Positions 54,401-61,736 of a stretch of DNA of 64,000 nt are shown one piece after another. The stretch comes from Verrucomicrobiota bacterium (GTDB taxonomy: Bacteria; Verrucomicrobiota; Verrucomicrobiia; Chthoniobacterales; SZAS-18): contig JAFEGM010000009.1 in NCBI GenBank assembly GCA_018240025.1, forward strand, positions 49,223 through 113,222, written 5' to 3'. The stretch's first letter is position 1. Every line of letters begins with the position of its first letter. The notes beneath the pieces were generated by a model. It ran no database searches. It was not told the origin of the DNA and worked only from the letters and a program-made list of their open reading frames with translations. The translations under genes and the position numbers were made by a program.

Positions 54401-54520
54401 GGATTGGGCATGGAAAGTATGGAGGTTCGAATGCGGTCGGTGGGCGGCCGGGTCGAGCTGCTGAGCGAGGCCGATGGGGGGACGACGGTAAAGTACGTTC
54501 TGCCTCTGCCAAACGCTTGA
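51470..54520 (+). CDS. Two-component-regulator-propeller histidine kinase
   Basis: The 1016-residue protein starts at GTG 51470, overlapping the TPR stop by GTGA. It has an N-terminal signal or anchor (LLWLAGCAALLLAGAPSLAA), a periplasmic beta-propeller sensor (~60-680; GVWLATDNGLARVQF and GSLWFASLNRLV blades), a Y_Y_Y domain (~684-768), a transmembrane helix (~777-795), and a cytoplasmic HisKA_3 kinase with phosphorylated His824 in ARDMHDDLGSSLAHI. ATP-binding boxes are NVTKEALQNVLKHA, DNGTG and GTGLGMESM. Propeller kinases of this type often sense polysaccharide-derived signals; the ligand here is unknown. The response regulator at 54551 follows by 30 bases. Confidence 0.93.
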   Translation: MSRFFVFRVFRTLDWKCRLLWLAGCAALLLAGAPSLAARGAPFIRRFAPEEIGGGPQCFGLHVSPDGLVYAGTQGGLLEFDGQSWRNLTGTRGYMAAVAVDAAGRLHVGGTSQILRLEPSARFGWTPRDVLEPLRLSRAGSSPFFFAAVDPQDGSLWFASLNRLVRLPPDGAPPKVVHEGGIVRLIPWENRLLLRSSTGQAVLGWARSGGIEPLAPTEAPEVEGMIAAAPLGGGATLALRGREYRIFAGLTPQSAWQPTPGLDPENVVLSALALGDGRVLLGTQRGSVLVLNGRAELLETWSEVDGLTGGGIRAMARDAQGGVWLATDNGLARVQFDSPLRRFAPDRGVRPPVMAWHWHGGRFWAGNAAGAWRQNEDGVLERQRDLPAAVWGFLSDGEDLLVAGRTLMRVRPGGQTDRLETPDGFAALGKPQLDPSGNILLVPTSGSVLTYRRSENGWQRGPNLPDVSGSVFDLAFGPRGSLWLADSRTRVLRMPWEAGVGPAGSAVTVELPGATVVAPNNLNFAVWRGTLLLASNAGLHRWDPARDRFERADELGAFAAERQTHVQASPAGALWVFGSTGPGGKLTHLARRVLARGSADSLRYEVRDLPTASLMPAMTYGVYAADDDHLYLYGEGPVGVLDATRFANLAPVPPPARIRRLLTPAGPIYEGGPRPSDAPPLVLPLGQRSVTLEFAAPWFPADSLNRTSLEFRSRLVGDEGDWSAWGAERRREFTNLAPGAYRFEAQTRLAGEAGEAQLGSLAFVVPARAWETTAARLAFVTAGALLVALVVRFLERVRLRRRIRLLEQSARVENERLRIARDMHDDLGSSLAHIVVSAQRLREHPPGPQAQQLAEHISSAARQVMGSARDIIWSVTPQHDTLDALADYTSSWVHRACSDAGLQCALDVPNDLPGLTIPGPVRHTMLNVTKEALQNVLKHAQATRVQFRVRLYSDQVAFSLSDNGTGLRNGQRRAPGTGLGMESMEVRMRSVGGRVELLSEADGGTTVKYVLPLPNA

Positions 54521-54550
54521 AAGCGCGCTCGGAGAGGCGCAGATAGGCGA

Positions 54551-55201
54551 ATGGTTTCCCGGGTCACAGTCTCGTTTGTCGAAGACGATGCGCGCTTCGC
54601 CGACGACCTGGCGGCCCAGCTGCGCAGTCTGGCGGAGGTGCAGTTGCTCGACTGCTGCCAGAACGGCCCGCAGGCGGTACGCTGTTTTCGCCAGCGACCG
54701 CCGGACGTCGCCTTGGTCGATCTGCAACTGCCCGGGCTGAGCGGCTTCGAGTGCATCGCGCAACTCGCCCCCGAACTCGCGAACACCGCCTTCGTCGTGC
54801 TCACCTCGGTATCCGATGAAGCGGCGGTGTACGAGGCGCTCAAGGTCGGCGCGGTCGGCTATGTGGAAAAGGCGAGTCTGCTCGATCTCGGCGAAGTCGT
54901 GCGGCGCACGGCCGCCGGCGATTCGCCCATGTCCCCCGGCATCGCCCGCCGGCTGGTGCGGCATTTTCAGCAGCAGGAACTGCAGCGCCCCACGCCCGAG
55001 CCGGAGGTCTTCCGGCTCTCCGGGCGCGAGAAGATGGTGCTGGAGGCGCTGGCCCGCGGGGAGCGTTACAAGGAGATCTCGGCCGCCAACGACCTGAACG
55101 AGCATACGCTGCGGACTTATATTCGGCGCATCTATCGTAAACTCTCGGTCACTTCGCGCACCGAGGCGGTCGCCAAGTTCCTGCGCACGGGGTCGACCTG
55201 A
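54551..55201 (+). CDS. NarL/FixJ-type response regulator 3
   Basis: The 216-residue regulator has VEDD, Asp in ALVDLQLPG, VLTSVSD and Lys in GYVEKASL, then the HTH (LSGREKMVLEALARGERYKE, HTLRTYIRRIYRKLSVTSRT). It is the third paralogue of the cluster and the one directly behind the kinase gene, so it is the best candidate for the cognate regulator of that kinase. A hairpin (TGCCCCGG-G-CCGGGGCA, 55237-55253) follows the stop at 36 bases and may end the operon, though no T-run is seen. Confidence 0.94.
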   Translation: MVSRVTVSFVEDDARFADDLAAQLRSLAEVQLLDCCQNGPQAVRCFRQRPPDVALVDLQLPGLSGFECIAQLAPELANTAFVVLTSVSDEAAVYEALKVGAVGYVEKASLLDLGEVVRRTAAGDSPMSPGIARRLVRHFQQQELQRPTPEPEVFRLSGREKMVLEALARGERYKEISAANDLNEHTLRTYIRRIYRKLSVTSRTEAVAKFLRTGST

Positions 55202-55937
55202 CCTGCGGCGAAGGCTGCTTTGGGAAGTGGTGGGCCTGCCCCGGGCCGGGGCAATGGGGGTAAATGACAAAAGAGATAGTCGCCGGAATCGGCGACACCT
55301 TTCAGCCCTGCAAGAATTTGCGGGCCGGGCGGTGGGTGCGATGCACTGCGCACATGATCGTCCGTGCCTTTCGAGCCAACTCCCTGCGCCGGCGCGCCGC
55401 CTCGGCCCGGGTGGGTCGGGCTTCGCATGGGTCGGGCGATCGTGACGCCAGCATCCATTCCGCGGCCGGACGGCGCGGATGGGCGGCCCGACTTTCGCAG
55501 CGGCTCACCAATGGGCATTCCACCTCAGCGACCGCCGGAGACAGGGGGGACGCGTTCGAGCTTGTCTCGAACGAGGTCCGCAAGACGGCAACCATCGCTA
55601 CCCGGTGCTCGATGCTCCCGGCCCTGGCTGGCCAAGGGTTCACACCGATCTCGCCCTTGTGCAGCTGCCGCGAATCTTTCTCCGAGAAGAAGTCAGGACG
55701 TGAGCGCCCCGGATCGGCTCTAGTCGGCGCGTTTGGGGCGGCCGCCGCCGCGCCGTGTCGCGCCCGGGCCACCGAACGCTCGAGCTGTCGCCAAAAAGAG
55801 GGACAGGCTGGAGCTTGTCATCAGTCGGCGTTTAAGGAACGGATGCGCCTTGCTTCTTGGCCATGGCGGCATCCCCCGGTGCTTGTCAGGATGAGGGCAA
55901 CGCTGGGCAAAGCGCTCGGGTAGATGAGGGAGTGAAT
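55202..55937. other. 736-bp intergenic region upstream of the LOV/GTPase operon
   Basis: Open frames cross this stretch on both strands, but their translations (Arg/Ala/Ser-rich, no fold) look like shadows. A GC hairpin sits at 55237-55253. A run with TTCGAGCTTGTCTCGAACGA near 55556 contains the inverted TTCGAG/CTCGAA pair. The last ~100 bases before 55938 should carry the operon promoter. The length is unusual for this genome, so a decayed gene or a small RNA is possible but not supported. Confidence 0.5.
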
Positions 55938-56660
55938 ATGGCGATTTTCGGATCATTCGATGAGATTCCACCCGCAGAGGCCCTGACTGCGACCGGGGCC
56001 GCGAACGGAGTCTTTTCCTTTCGTCGGCCGCCCCACCTGCATGAGCTCTTTCTACGCGGAGGCCTGGTGGTGGGCTGGAAGGAGGACGGACAGCTGGTGG
56101 AGGACATCATGCAGCTCCATGCCCACTTCGCGGAATTGGTGAGTGTACGCGACGGCACGTTCCAATTTCGTCGTGCGCCGGCCGAGCAAGTCAGCGGGCC
56201 GTTCGAGGTCCCGCTACGGCACATTCTGGCCAGCGGACTGGCGCACCAGGAGGAAATGAGCCAGTCCGAGCTGCCCGGTCCGCTGACGGTCTTCGAACGC
56301 ATCGAACATCGCGACGCCTGGCTCGGCGAGGAGTTGCAGGTTTTTTGGGAGAGAGCCGAGACCCGCCTGCGCCACGGAGCCAGCGCCGCCTCGCTGGTGG
56401 AAGTGACCGGCGCCTCGGTCGGGAAGGCGCAGCAGTACCTACAGCGTTTGCGTCTGGTGGGGATGGTCCGCGTGAGACGGCTCGCCCCCGGGACGCCGGC
56501 TCGGCCGCGCCCACCGGAGGCCCGCGCTTCTTGGGAAGCGACGCCTCATCCGGAGGGCGATTCGATCAGCCGGGCGGACCTGACGGGAATCCGCCCTGTC
56601 GTCCCGTCGAAGCCGCTCGTTCGCCGGCTCATGGACGGCTTGGCTCGTTGGTTTCGCTGA
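55938..56660 (+). CDS. DUF4388 (PATAN-like) domain protein, first gene of the GTPase operon
   Basis: The 240-residue protein starts at ATG 55938; a GTG two codons upstream is also possible. Residues ~1-110 resemble DUF4388/PATAN: the MAIFGSFDEIPPAEALTATG strand pair and a helix with LVEDIMQLHAHF. PATAN domains act as signalling adaptors in cyanobacterial and myxobacterial two-component and GTPase systems. A winged-helix-like middle part (ASLVEVTGASVGKAQQYLQR) and a Pro/Arg-rich linker with a short basic end (LVRRLMDGLARWFR) follow. It lies 6 bases before the GTPase gene, so the two are translated together. Confidence 0.75.
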   Translation: MAIFGSFDEIPPAEALTATGAANGVFSFRRPPHLHELFLRGGLVVGWKEDGQLVEDIMQLHAHFAELVSVRDGTFQFRRAPAEQVSGPFEVPLRHILASGLAHQEEMSQSELPGPLTVFERIEHRDAWLGEELQVFWERAETRLRHGASAASLVEVTGASVGKAQQYLQRLRLVGMVRVRRLAPGTPARPRPPEARASWEATPHPEGDSISRADLTGIRPVVPSKPLVRRLMDGLARWFR

Positions 56661-56666
56661 TCGCCA

Positions 56667-57212
56667 ATGGACTTTGCCCCCCTTAAGGTGGTCGTTTCCG
56701 GACCCGTCGGTGCCGGCAAGTCGACCTACATCCGCACACTTTCGACTACGACGGTCGTCGAGACCGACGAGATGGCGACCGAATGCATCGGCAAGGATCT
56801 CACGACGGTGGCCCTGGATTTCGGGACGCTGCACATCGACGGCTTCGAAGTGCTGCTCTTCGGAACCCCGGGCCAGGAGCGGTTCGATTTCATGTGGTCG
56901 GTGCTTTGCGAAGGCGCCGCGGGCCTGCTGCTGCTGGTCGCCGCCCACCGGCCGGGCAGCTTTTTGAAAGCTCGTCACATCCTGGAGTTCATCACGAGCC
57001 AAGTGCCGATTCCCTTTCTGCTCGCGGTCACCCACACCGATCAGGAACGGGTTTGGGAGTTGGAAGAGATCGCCGACTTTTTCGGACTGCCCGTGACTGA
57101 TCTTCTGGCCGTGGACGCGCGCGACCGCTCGGCTTGCGCGCGGATGCTGCACCGCCTCCTCGAACGCTGCCTCCCGACCGGCAGGGACGAGCAGAGCCGG
57201 GTCACGGCTTGA
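56667..57212 (+). CDS. MglA-like small GTPase (COG2229 type)
   Basis: The 181-residue protein is a Ras-like G domain: P-loop SGPVGAGKST (11-20), switch I DLTTVALDFG (44-53), switch II FGTPGQERF (65-73) and the guanine motif THTDQE (122-127). The DxxG Asp of G3 is replaced by the GTPGQ form typical of this subfamily, as in MglA-type switches. The lack of a classical NKxD base-specificity motif is also usual for COG2229. It would bind and hydrolyse GTP slowly, with help from the roadblock protein encoded next door. Confidence 0.9.
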   Translation: MDFAPLKVVVSGPVGAGKSTYIRTLSTTTVVETDEMATECIGKDLTTVALDFGTLHIDGFEVLLFGTPGQERFDFMWSVLCEGAAGLLLLVAAHRPGSFLKARHILEFITSQVPIPFLLAVTHTDQERVWELEEIADFFGLPVTDLLAVDARDRSACARMLHRLLERCLPTGRDEQSRVTA

Positions 57213-57253
57213 GGCTGAGCCGCCTTTTCCCCCACCCACACCACAACACCGAC

Positions 57254-57619
57254 ATGTCTCTTGCCGACCGACTTCAATCCACTCTCAACGAATTGCGCTC
57301 CGCCCTGCCCGATGTGCGCGGATGTCTCATCGCCAGCGCCGACGGAATGCTCATTGCCCAAAACGTCAGCTCCGGCGATTCCAACCGCATGGCGGCCATG
57401 GTCGCGACCAGCCTCGGCCTCGGCAAACGCATGTGCGAAGCCTTCGGCAGCGGCAGCCTGAGCGAGACCTCCGTCAGCGGCGACGCCGGTCAGGTCTTCA
57501 TCTACGGCGCGGGCTCCAAAGGCGTCCTCGCCGTCATCAATGCCGCCGGTGGGAACATCGGCTTGCTCCATCTCGAATGCCGCGCGGCCGCCCGCAAGGT
57601 GGCGGAGATTCTGGGATAG
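57254..57619 (+). CDS. Roadblock/LC7 domain protein (MglB-like GTPase regulator)
   Basis: The 121-residue protein consists of one roadblock/LC7 domain: VRGCLIASADGMLIAQNV, then helix ATSLGLGKRMCEAFGSG, and GVLAVINAAGGNIGLLHLE. Roadblock proteins dimerise and act as GTPase-activating or -binding partners of MglA-type GTPases. The ATG at 57254 gives the full domain; upstream codons in the frame belong to the GTPase gene. Its place 41 bases behind the GTPase gene strongly supports the partnership. Confidence 0.92.
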   Translation: MSLADRLQSTLNELRSALPDVRGCLIASADGMLIAQNVSSGDSNRMAAMVATSLGLGKRMCEAFGSGSLSETSVSGDAGQVFIYGAGSKGVLAVINAAGGNIGLLHLECRAAARKVAEILG

Positions 57620-57639
57620 AATGTAGGATTTTTTCTATT

Positions 57640-58101
57640 ATGTCTTTACGACCTGAGCTTGGAGATTTCAGCAGTATCGTCTGCTTCAAGGCGCTCATCA
57701 CGGGCGTCGAAGACACCCTCAGCCCGGAAGGCGCGGCCGCCGTCTTCGTGCAGGCGGGAAGAATCCGGGGCAGGAACCTCGCCCAGCAGCTCGGCGTGAC
57801 CGGTCAGGCGCCCGACCCGCGGTCGCTGTCCGCCTTGCTCGACGGCGCGATCGGCGCCGAGGGAACGCGACTGTGCAAAGTGGATGCGGTGCGCGTGGAA
57901 GGAGCCGACATCTTCGTCGACACTTCCGAAACCGTCTGCTCGGCCGGCGAGCCGGCCGGCTCGAGCCGGCGGTGCACCTTTACTTTGGGAGCCATTTGGG
58001 GGGCGCTCGAAGCCATCAACGCGAAGCCTTACGCGGCCTCCCAGACCGCCTCCGTCTTATCCGGTGGAAGTCACGACACTTTCCGCTTCACGCCCCTTTG
58101 A
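57640..58101 (+). CDS. V4R-like (4-vinyl-reductase) ligand-binding domain protein
   Basis: The 153-residue product ends with CTFTLGAIWGALEAINAKPY and a further strand (GGSHDTFRFTPL), the layout of the V4R small-molecule-binding domain; the usual Cys of the last strand is missing. N-terminal helices resemble those of proteins annotated as hydrocarbon-binding. Such proteins act as ligand sensors in signalling operons. The assignment rests on a weak pattern. It is positioned between the roadblock and LOV genes with short gaps (20 and 7 bases). Confidence 0.62.
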   Translation: MSLRPELGDFSSIVCFKALITGVEDTLSPEGAAAVFVQAGRIRGRNLAQQLGVTGQAPDPRSLSALLDGAIGAEGTRLCKVDAVRVEGADIFVDTSETVCSAGEPAGSSRRCTFTLGAIWGALEAINAKPYAASQTASVLSGGSHDTFRFTPL

Positions 58102-58108
58102 ACCGAAG

Positions 58109-59707
58109 ATGGGTGGGTTCGCCACGGTGCCCAGCGACCTCATCCTCTACCGGCTTGCGAGCCGACGGCAGATGGCCCTTTGCTTCGCTCTCCCGGCGGA
58201 GCGCTTTCGCGTGCGCTCCCTCACCGAGTTCGCGGAGCTGGCGGGCGCCATGCAGACCGTCGAGCAGGTCGCGGTGCTGCTCGAACTCGGCGAAATGACG
58301 GCGGAGGAGCGCCGCAGCTTGGCCGCCCTTCTCCGGAGTGGCGCACCGCGGCCCTGGCTGGTCGCACTGAGCGTGGCCTCGCTGGAGGAGCCCGATCTAG
58401 CGGCGTGGAGCGAAGGCGGAGTCGACTGGATCGTCGGACCCGACGAGCCCGCCTTTCAGATCGCGCGGCATCTGGCCAAGCTGCAGGATGCGCATTTCGC
58501 CCAGACCGAAAACGCTTTCCTGCGCGCTTTGGTCGAAGCCTCCCCGCACGGGATGACGGTCGTGGACATGCGCCAGCACGATCAGCCGCTGGTCTTCGTG
58601 AATGCGGCTTTCACCACGGTCACCGGATACAGCCGCGAAGAGTCCATCGGACGGAACTGCCGCTTCCTGCAGTCAGGCTTGCTGGCCCAGCCGGCGACGG
58701 ACGAGATCCGCCGCGCCTTGGCGGCCGGTGAGCCAACCCACGTCAAGCTCTACAACCGGCGCAAGGAGGGCGCGCTCTTCGTCAACGAACTCATTCTCGC
58801 GCCCTTCCGCGATGGACGGGATCGCACGACGCACTTCATCGGCGTGCAGCGCGATGTCACCCTGCGCGAATCGGCCATGCAACGGCTGGAGGCATCGCCG
58901 TTCAAGGTCTGGCAAATGGACGAATTGCTGCGCACCGAGTTCATCAATGCGGCCTGGACGGATGTCGTGGTCGATCCGAACGTACTGCCGCCGCCCGACA
59001 TGCTGCAGTTCGTCGATCCGGCCGACCGCGGCAAAGTGCGCGAGGCGCTGGAGCGCTCGCTCCGCATGGGCCGCACCAGCGGGGTGGAGGCGCGCCTCCG
59101 CCTGCTGTCCGGCGAGCCGCGCTGGCATCACTTCAGCGTCAATCCGCGCGTGGCGGACGACGGCCAGGTCTTCGGGCTGATCGGCGCAGCCCTCGACATC
59201 TCCAGCAATCGCGCCCTGGAAGAGCGTTCGGAGCGCCGCCTGCAGCAGCTCTCGCTGCAGTCGCTCCTGATGCGCCGGCTGCTGGGAGGGGCCATCGTCG
59301 ATTCCGCGGCGGCGGGACAAGCGGTCGAGATCGTGGCCGAGATTCTCGGCGCCGATGAGATCGCGCTGGCCGCGCTGGCCGGCGGGGACGGCGCTCTGCA
59401 GCTCCGCCGCCACTGGGCGCTGCAGGAAGGCAGCGCTCTCCCGGGGGCGATCTCGGGTCGTCGATTCAAGGAGGTGTTCCCCTTCTCCGCGGCGGCGGTC
59501 CTGGAAGCCGAAGGCGCGATCGGCCTGGAGGCATCGGAATGTCGAAGGTTCGCGGCCGCGGGGGGCATGCTGGCCTTTGCCCTGCGCCGCGAAGGCCGGG
59601 TGATCGGCTGCCTCTTCGCCACTGCCGGCGCGCCTGCCAGCGATTGGGAGCGCGTGGCCAGCGAGCAACTGAAGGCCGTGGGCAATCTGCTGCACTTCGC
59701 GCTCTGA
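58109..59707 (+). CDS. LOV-PAS-GAF sensor protein (putative blue-light photoreceptor)
   Basis: The 532-residue protein starts at ATG 58109, 7 bases after the V4R gene. Residues ~1-125 resemble a degenerate receiver (WLVALSVASLEEPDL, GGVDWIVGP) with no phosphoacceptor. Residues ~137-252 are a LOV domain: SPHGMTVVD, NAAFTTVTGYSREESIGRNC with Cys184 in GRNCRFLQ as the flavin-adduct residue, Asn216 in LYNRRKEG, Asn226 in LFVNELIL, and Gln247 in FIGVQRDV. A second PAS-like domain (~265-365) lacks a LOV Cys. The C-terminal ~170 residues are GAF-like (AVEIVAEILGADEIALAAL, EGRVIGCLFATAG). There is no kinase, cyclase or DNA-binding domain, so output probably goes through protein contacts. Confidence 0.85.
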   Translation: MGGFATVPSDLILYRLASRRQMALCFALPAERFRVRSLTEFAELAGAMQTVEQVAVLLELGEMTAEERRSLAALLRSGAPRPWLVALSVASLEEPDLAAWSEGGVDWIVGPDEPAFQIARHLAKLQDAHFAQTENAFLRALVEASPHGMTVVDMRQHDQPLVFVNAAFTTVTGYSREESIGRNCRFLQSGLLAQPATDEIRRALAAGEPTHVKLYNRRKEGALFVNELILAPFRDGRDRTTHFIGVQRDVTLRESAMQRLEASPFKVWQMDELLRTEFINAAWTDVVVDPNVLPPPDMLQFVDPADRGKVREALERSLRMGRTSGVEARLRLLSGEPRWHHFSVNPRVADDGQVFGLIGAALDISSNRALEERSERRLQQLSLQSLLMRRLLGGAIVDSAAAGQAVEIVAEILGADEIALAALAGGDGALQLRRHWALQEGSALPGAISGRRFKEVFPFSAAAVLEAEGAIGLEASECRRFAAAGGMLAFALRREGRVIGCLFATAGAPASDWERVASEQLKAVGNLLHFAL

Positions 59708-59728
59708 GCCTCGCGCGGCGCGGCGCTG

Positions 59729-60991
59729 CTACTCCACGAAGTCGAGGTTTTTGTCGTAGGTCTCCTCCAACTTGGCCAGGGCGGCGAAGGCGATGACGAA
59801 GCAGGCGGCGCCGACCACGATGGCCGAGGTGGTGAAGCTCAGGCCCGCCTTCTCCTGCAGGGCAAAGAAGGCGCCGCTGATGAGCGGGAGCGAGCCGCGG
59901 GCGAAATTCGGCACGGTGGTGGCGACGGTGGCGCGGATGTTGGTGCCGAATTGCTCGGCGCCGACAGTCACGAAAACGGCCCAGTAGCCCATGCCCAGGC
60001 CGATGAGAAAGATGACCGCGTAGAAACTCCGCGCGCTGGCTCCGCCGCTGAGGAAATACAGCGCGATGCCCGCGGCCGAGAGCAGGAGAAAGATGGCCAC
60101 CACCTTGCGGCGCGAGCGCATCAGCTGACTGAGCGAGCCGCTGGCGAAGTCGCCGACCGTGATGCCGAGGTAACAGATCATGACCGCGTCGCCCGCATTG
60201 ACCGCGCCCTGCACGCCGATGGCCCGCGCGAACTCAGGGCTGAGCGTGACCAGCACCCCGACCACGAACCAGGTGGGCAGGCCAATGAGGATGCAGCAGG
60301 CGTAGCGCCGGAAGCGCCCGAGATTGGTGAAGAGCGAGAAGAAGTCGCCCCGCGAGCCGCCGCCGTGCCGGATCTTCTCGAACATGCCGCTCTCCAGCAC
60401 GCCGAGGCGCAGCACGAGCAGGGCAAAGCCGAGTCCGCCGCCGATGAAGTAGCAGGTGCGCCAGTCGAAGTACTTGGCCGTGATGCCGGCCGCCACCGCG
60501 CCGAAGACGCCCACCGTCGCGATGATGGTCGTGCCGTAGCCCCGCACGTGCTTGGGCAGCACTTCGCTGACCAGCGTGATGCAGCCGCCGAGCTCCCCGG
60601 CCAGGCCCACGCCGGCCACGAAGCGCCAGAACTCGTAGGCCTCGATCGACTGCACGAAGCCGTTCGCGATGTTGGCCGCGGAGTACATGATGATGGAGCC
60701 GAAGAGCAGCGCGACGCGACCGCGTTTGTCACCGAGCACGCCCCAGAGCACGCCGCCGAGCAGCATGCCGATCATCTGCAGATTCAGCAGCCACGCGCCC
60801 TGCTTGGTCACTTCCTCCGGGCTCAGGCCGAGCGATTGCAGCGAGCGCACGCGTAGGATGCTGAAGAGGATGAGGTCGTAGATGTCCACGAAGTAGCCCA
60901 GCGCGCCGACGATGACCGGGAGCACGAGCGCGGCCCGCAGGCCGGCGAGAAAGGTGGGCGGCGCGGAAGGGTCGGTGGGGGGAGTGGACAT
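59729..60991 (-). CDS. MFS transporter, sugar-porter-like
   Basis: The 420-residue protein has about twelve transmembrane helices and MFS signatures: GVLGDKRGRVALLFGS in the 2-3 loop, RFVAGVGLAGELGG in helix 4, and an LPKHVRGYGTTI segment. It is close to the major facilitator metabolite/H+ symporters (sugar- or organic-acid type); the substrate cannot be read. It converges on the LOV gene (21-base gap) and is divergent from the lipoprotein gene at 61092, with 100 bases between for promoters. Confidence 0.9.
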   Translation of the reverse strand: MSTPPTDPSAPPTFLAGLRAALVLPVIVGALGYFVDIYDLILFSILRVRSLQSLGLSPEEVTKQGAWLLNLQMIGMLLGGVLWGVLGDKRGRVALLFGSIIMYSAANIANGFVQSIEAYEFWRFVAGVGLAGELGGCITLVSEVLPKHVRGYGTTIIATVGVFGAVAAGITAKYFDWRTCYFIGGGLGFALLVLRLGVLESGMFEKIRHGGGSRGDFFSLFTNLGRFRRYACCILIGLPTWFVVGVLVTLSPEFARAIGVQGAVNAGDAVMICYLGITVGDFASGSLSQLMRSRRKVVAIFLLLSAAGIALYFLSGGASARSFYAVIFLIGLGMGYWAVFVTVGAEQFGTNIRATVATTVPNFARGSLPLISGAFFALQEKAGLSFTTSAIVVGAACFVIAFAALAKLEETYDKNLDFVE

Positions 60992-61091
60992 GAGGGGCCT
61001 GACGAATGGCGAAGGACCCCCGGCGAATCAATGCCGAAGGCGGCCGGGTTTGCGTTTGCCGGGCCCGCGGCGGGTGCTCTAGCATCGAGCC

Positions 61092-61679
61092 ATGCCCCGG
61101 CTGATCTCACGTGCCGTCCTTCCCGCGACCACCGCCGCTCTCCTGCTCGCGCTCGGCGGGTGCGAATCGACCGACTCCGGCGCGAGCGGCACGTTCCGGG
61201 TGCAGAACATCAGTTCGTCGGGCACCGGCGCCAACTCGGGCGGCGAGTCGAGCGTGCGCATCCGGCTCAGCACCAGCGGCAACGTGGCCGAGGCCGATCT
61301 CTCCAGCATCGTGGCCTACGTGAAGATCGTGGCCAAGCGCGAGGCGACCAAGCGCCAGGCCATGATCGCGGCCCAGCGGGCGCGGGCCGCCTCCGCGCGG
61401 ATGTCGCCGGAACAGCGCAAATCCAGCCGCTACATCGCGGTCGATACCGAACGCAGCGCGGCCTATTTCGACACTCAGCCTGCTCAATATGTGGAAGGGG
61501 CCAATCCGACCAGCAGTGGCCCCGCGCCGAAGTTCGAGCGCAGCGTGATGCTCTGGGACACCCAGACGCAGTCGCTGGTCGGCAACGCGGTCTACGACAT
61601 CGCGTCCACGCCGAAGGTCGGCCAGAAGGCCGCCTTCGACACCGTCGTGGCGACCTACGTCGGCACCGGTGGGAGCTGA
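61092..61679 (+). CDS. Predicted lipoprotein, unknown function
   Basis: The 195-residue product has a lipobox (LLLALGGCES, Cys24) and a mature region with a Ser/Gly-rich linker, a beta-rich part (TFRVQNISSSGTGANSGG) and a long Ala/Arg/Lys helix (VAKREATKRQAMIAAQRARA). The C-terminus is beta again (SVMLWDTQTQSLVGNAVYDI). I recognise no family. It is a stand-alone gene between divergent and convergent neighbours. Confidence 0.75.
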   Translation: MPRLISRAVLPATTAALLLALGGCESTDSGASGTFRVQNISSSGTGANSGGESSVRIRLSTSGNVAEADLSSIVAYVKIVAKREATKRQAMIAAQRARAASARMSPEQRKSSRYIAVDTERSAAYFDTQPAQYVEGANPTSSGPAPKFERSVMLWDTQTQSLVGNAVYDIASTPKVGQKAAFDTVVATYVGTGGS

Positions 61680-61736
61680 GCGGAATGCCGCCCAGTCAGC
61701 GGGCAGAGGGCCGATCGGCTTGCCATCGATCACCCA

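Noticed and set aside
55264..55923. 219-aa open frame in the gap before the LOV/GTPase operon
   Set aside because: Translation is Arg/Ser/Ala-rich with scattered Cys and no recognisable fold; competing frames on both strands look the same.
58109..59707. LOV protein as a histidine kinase or diguanylate cyclase
   Set aside because: No H-box, HATPase or GGDEF motif is present; the C-terminal part is GAF-like.
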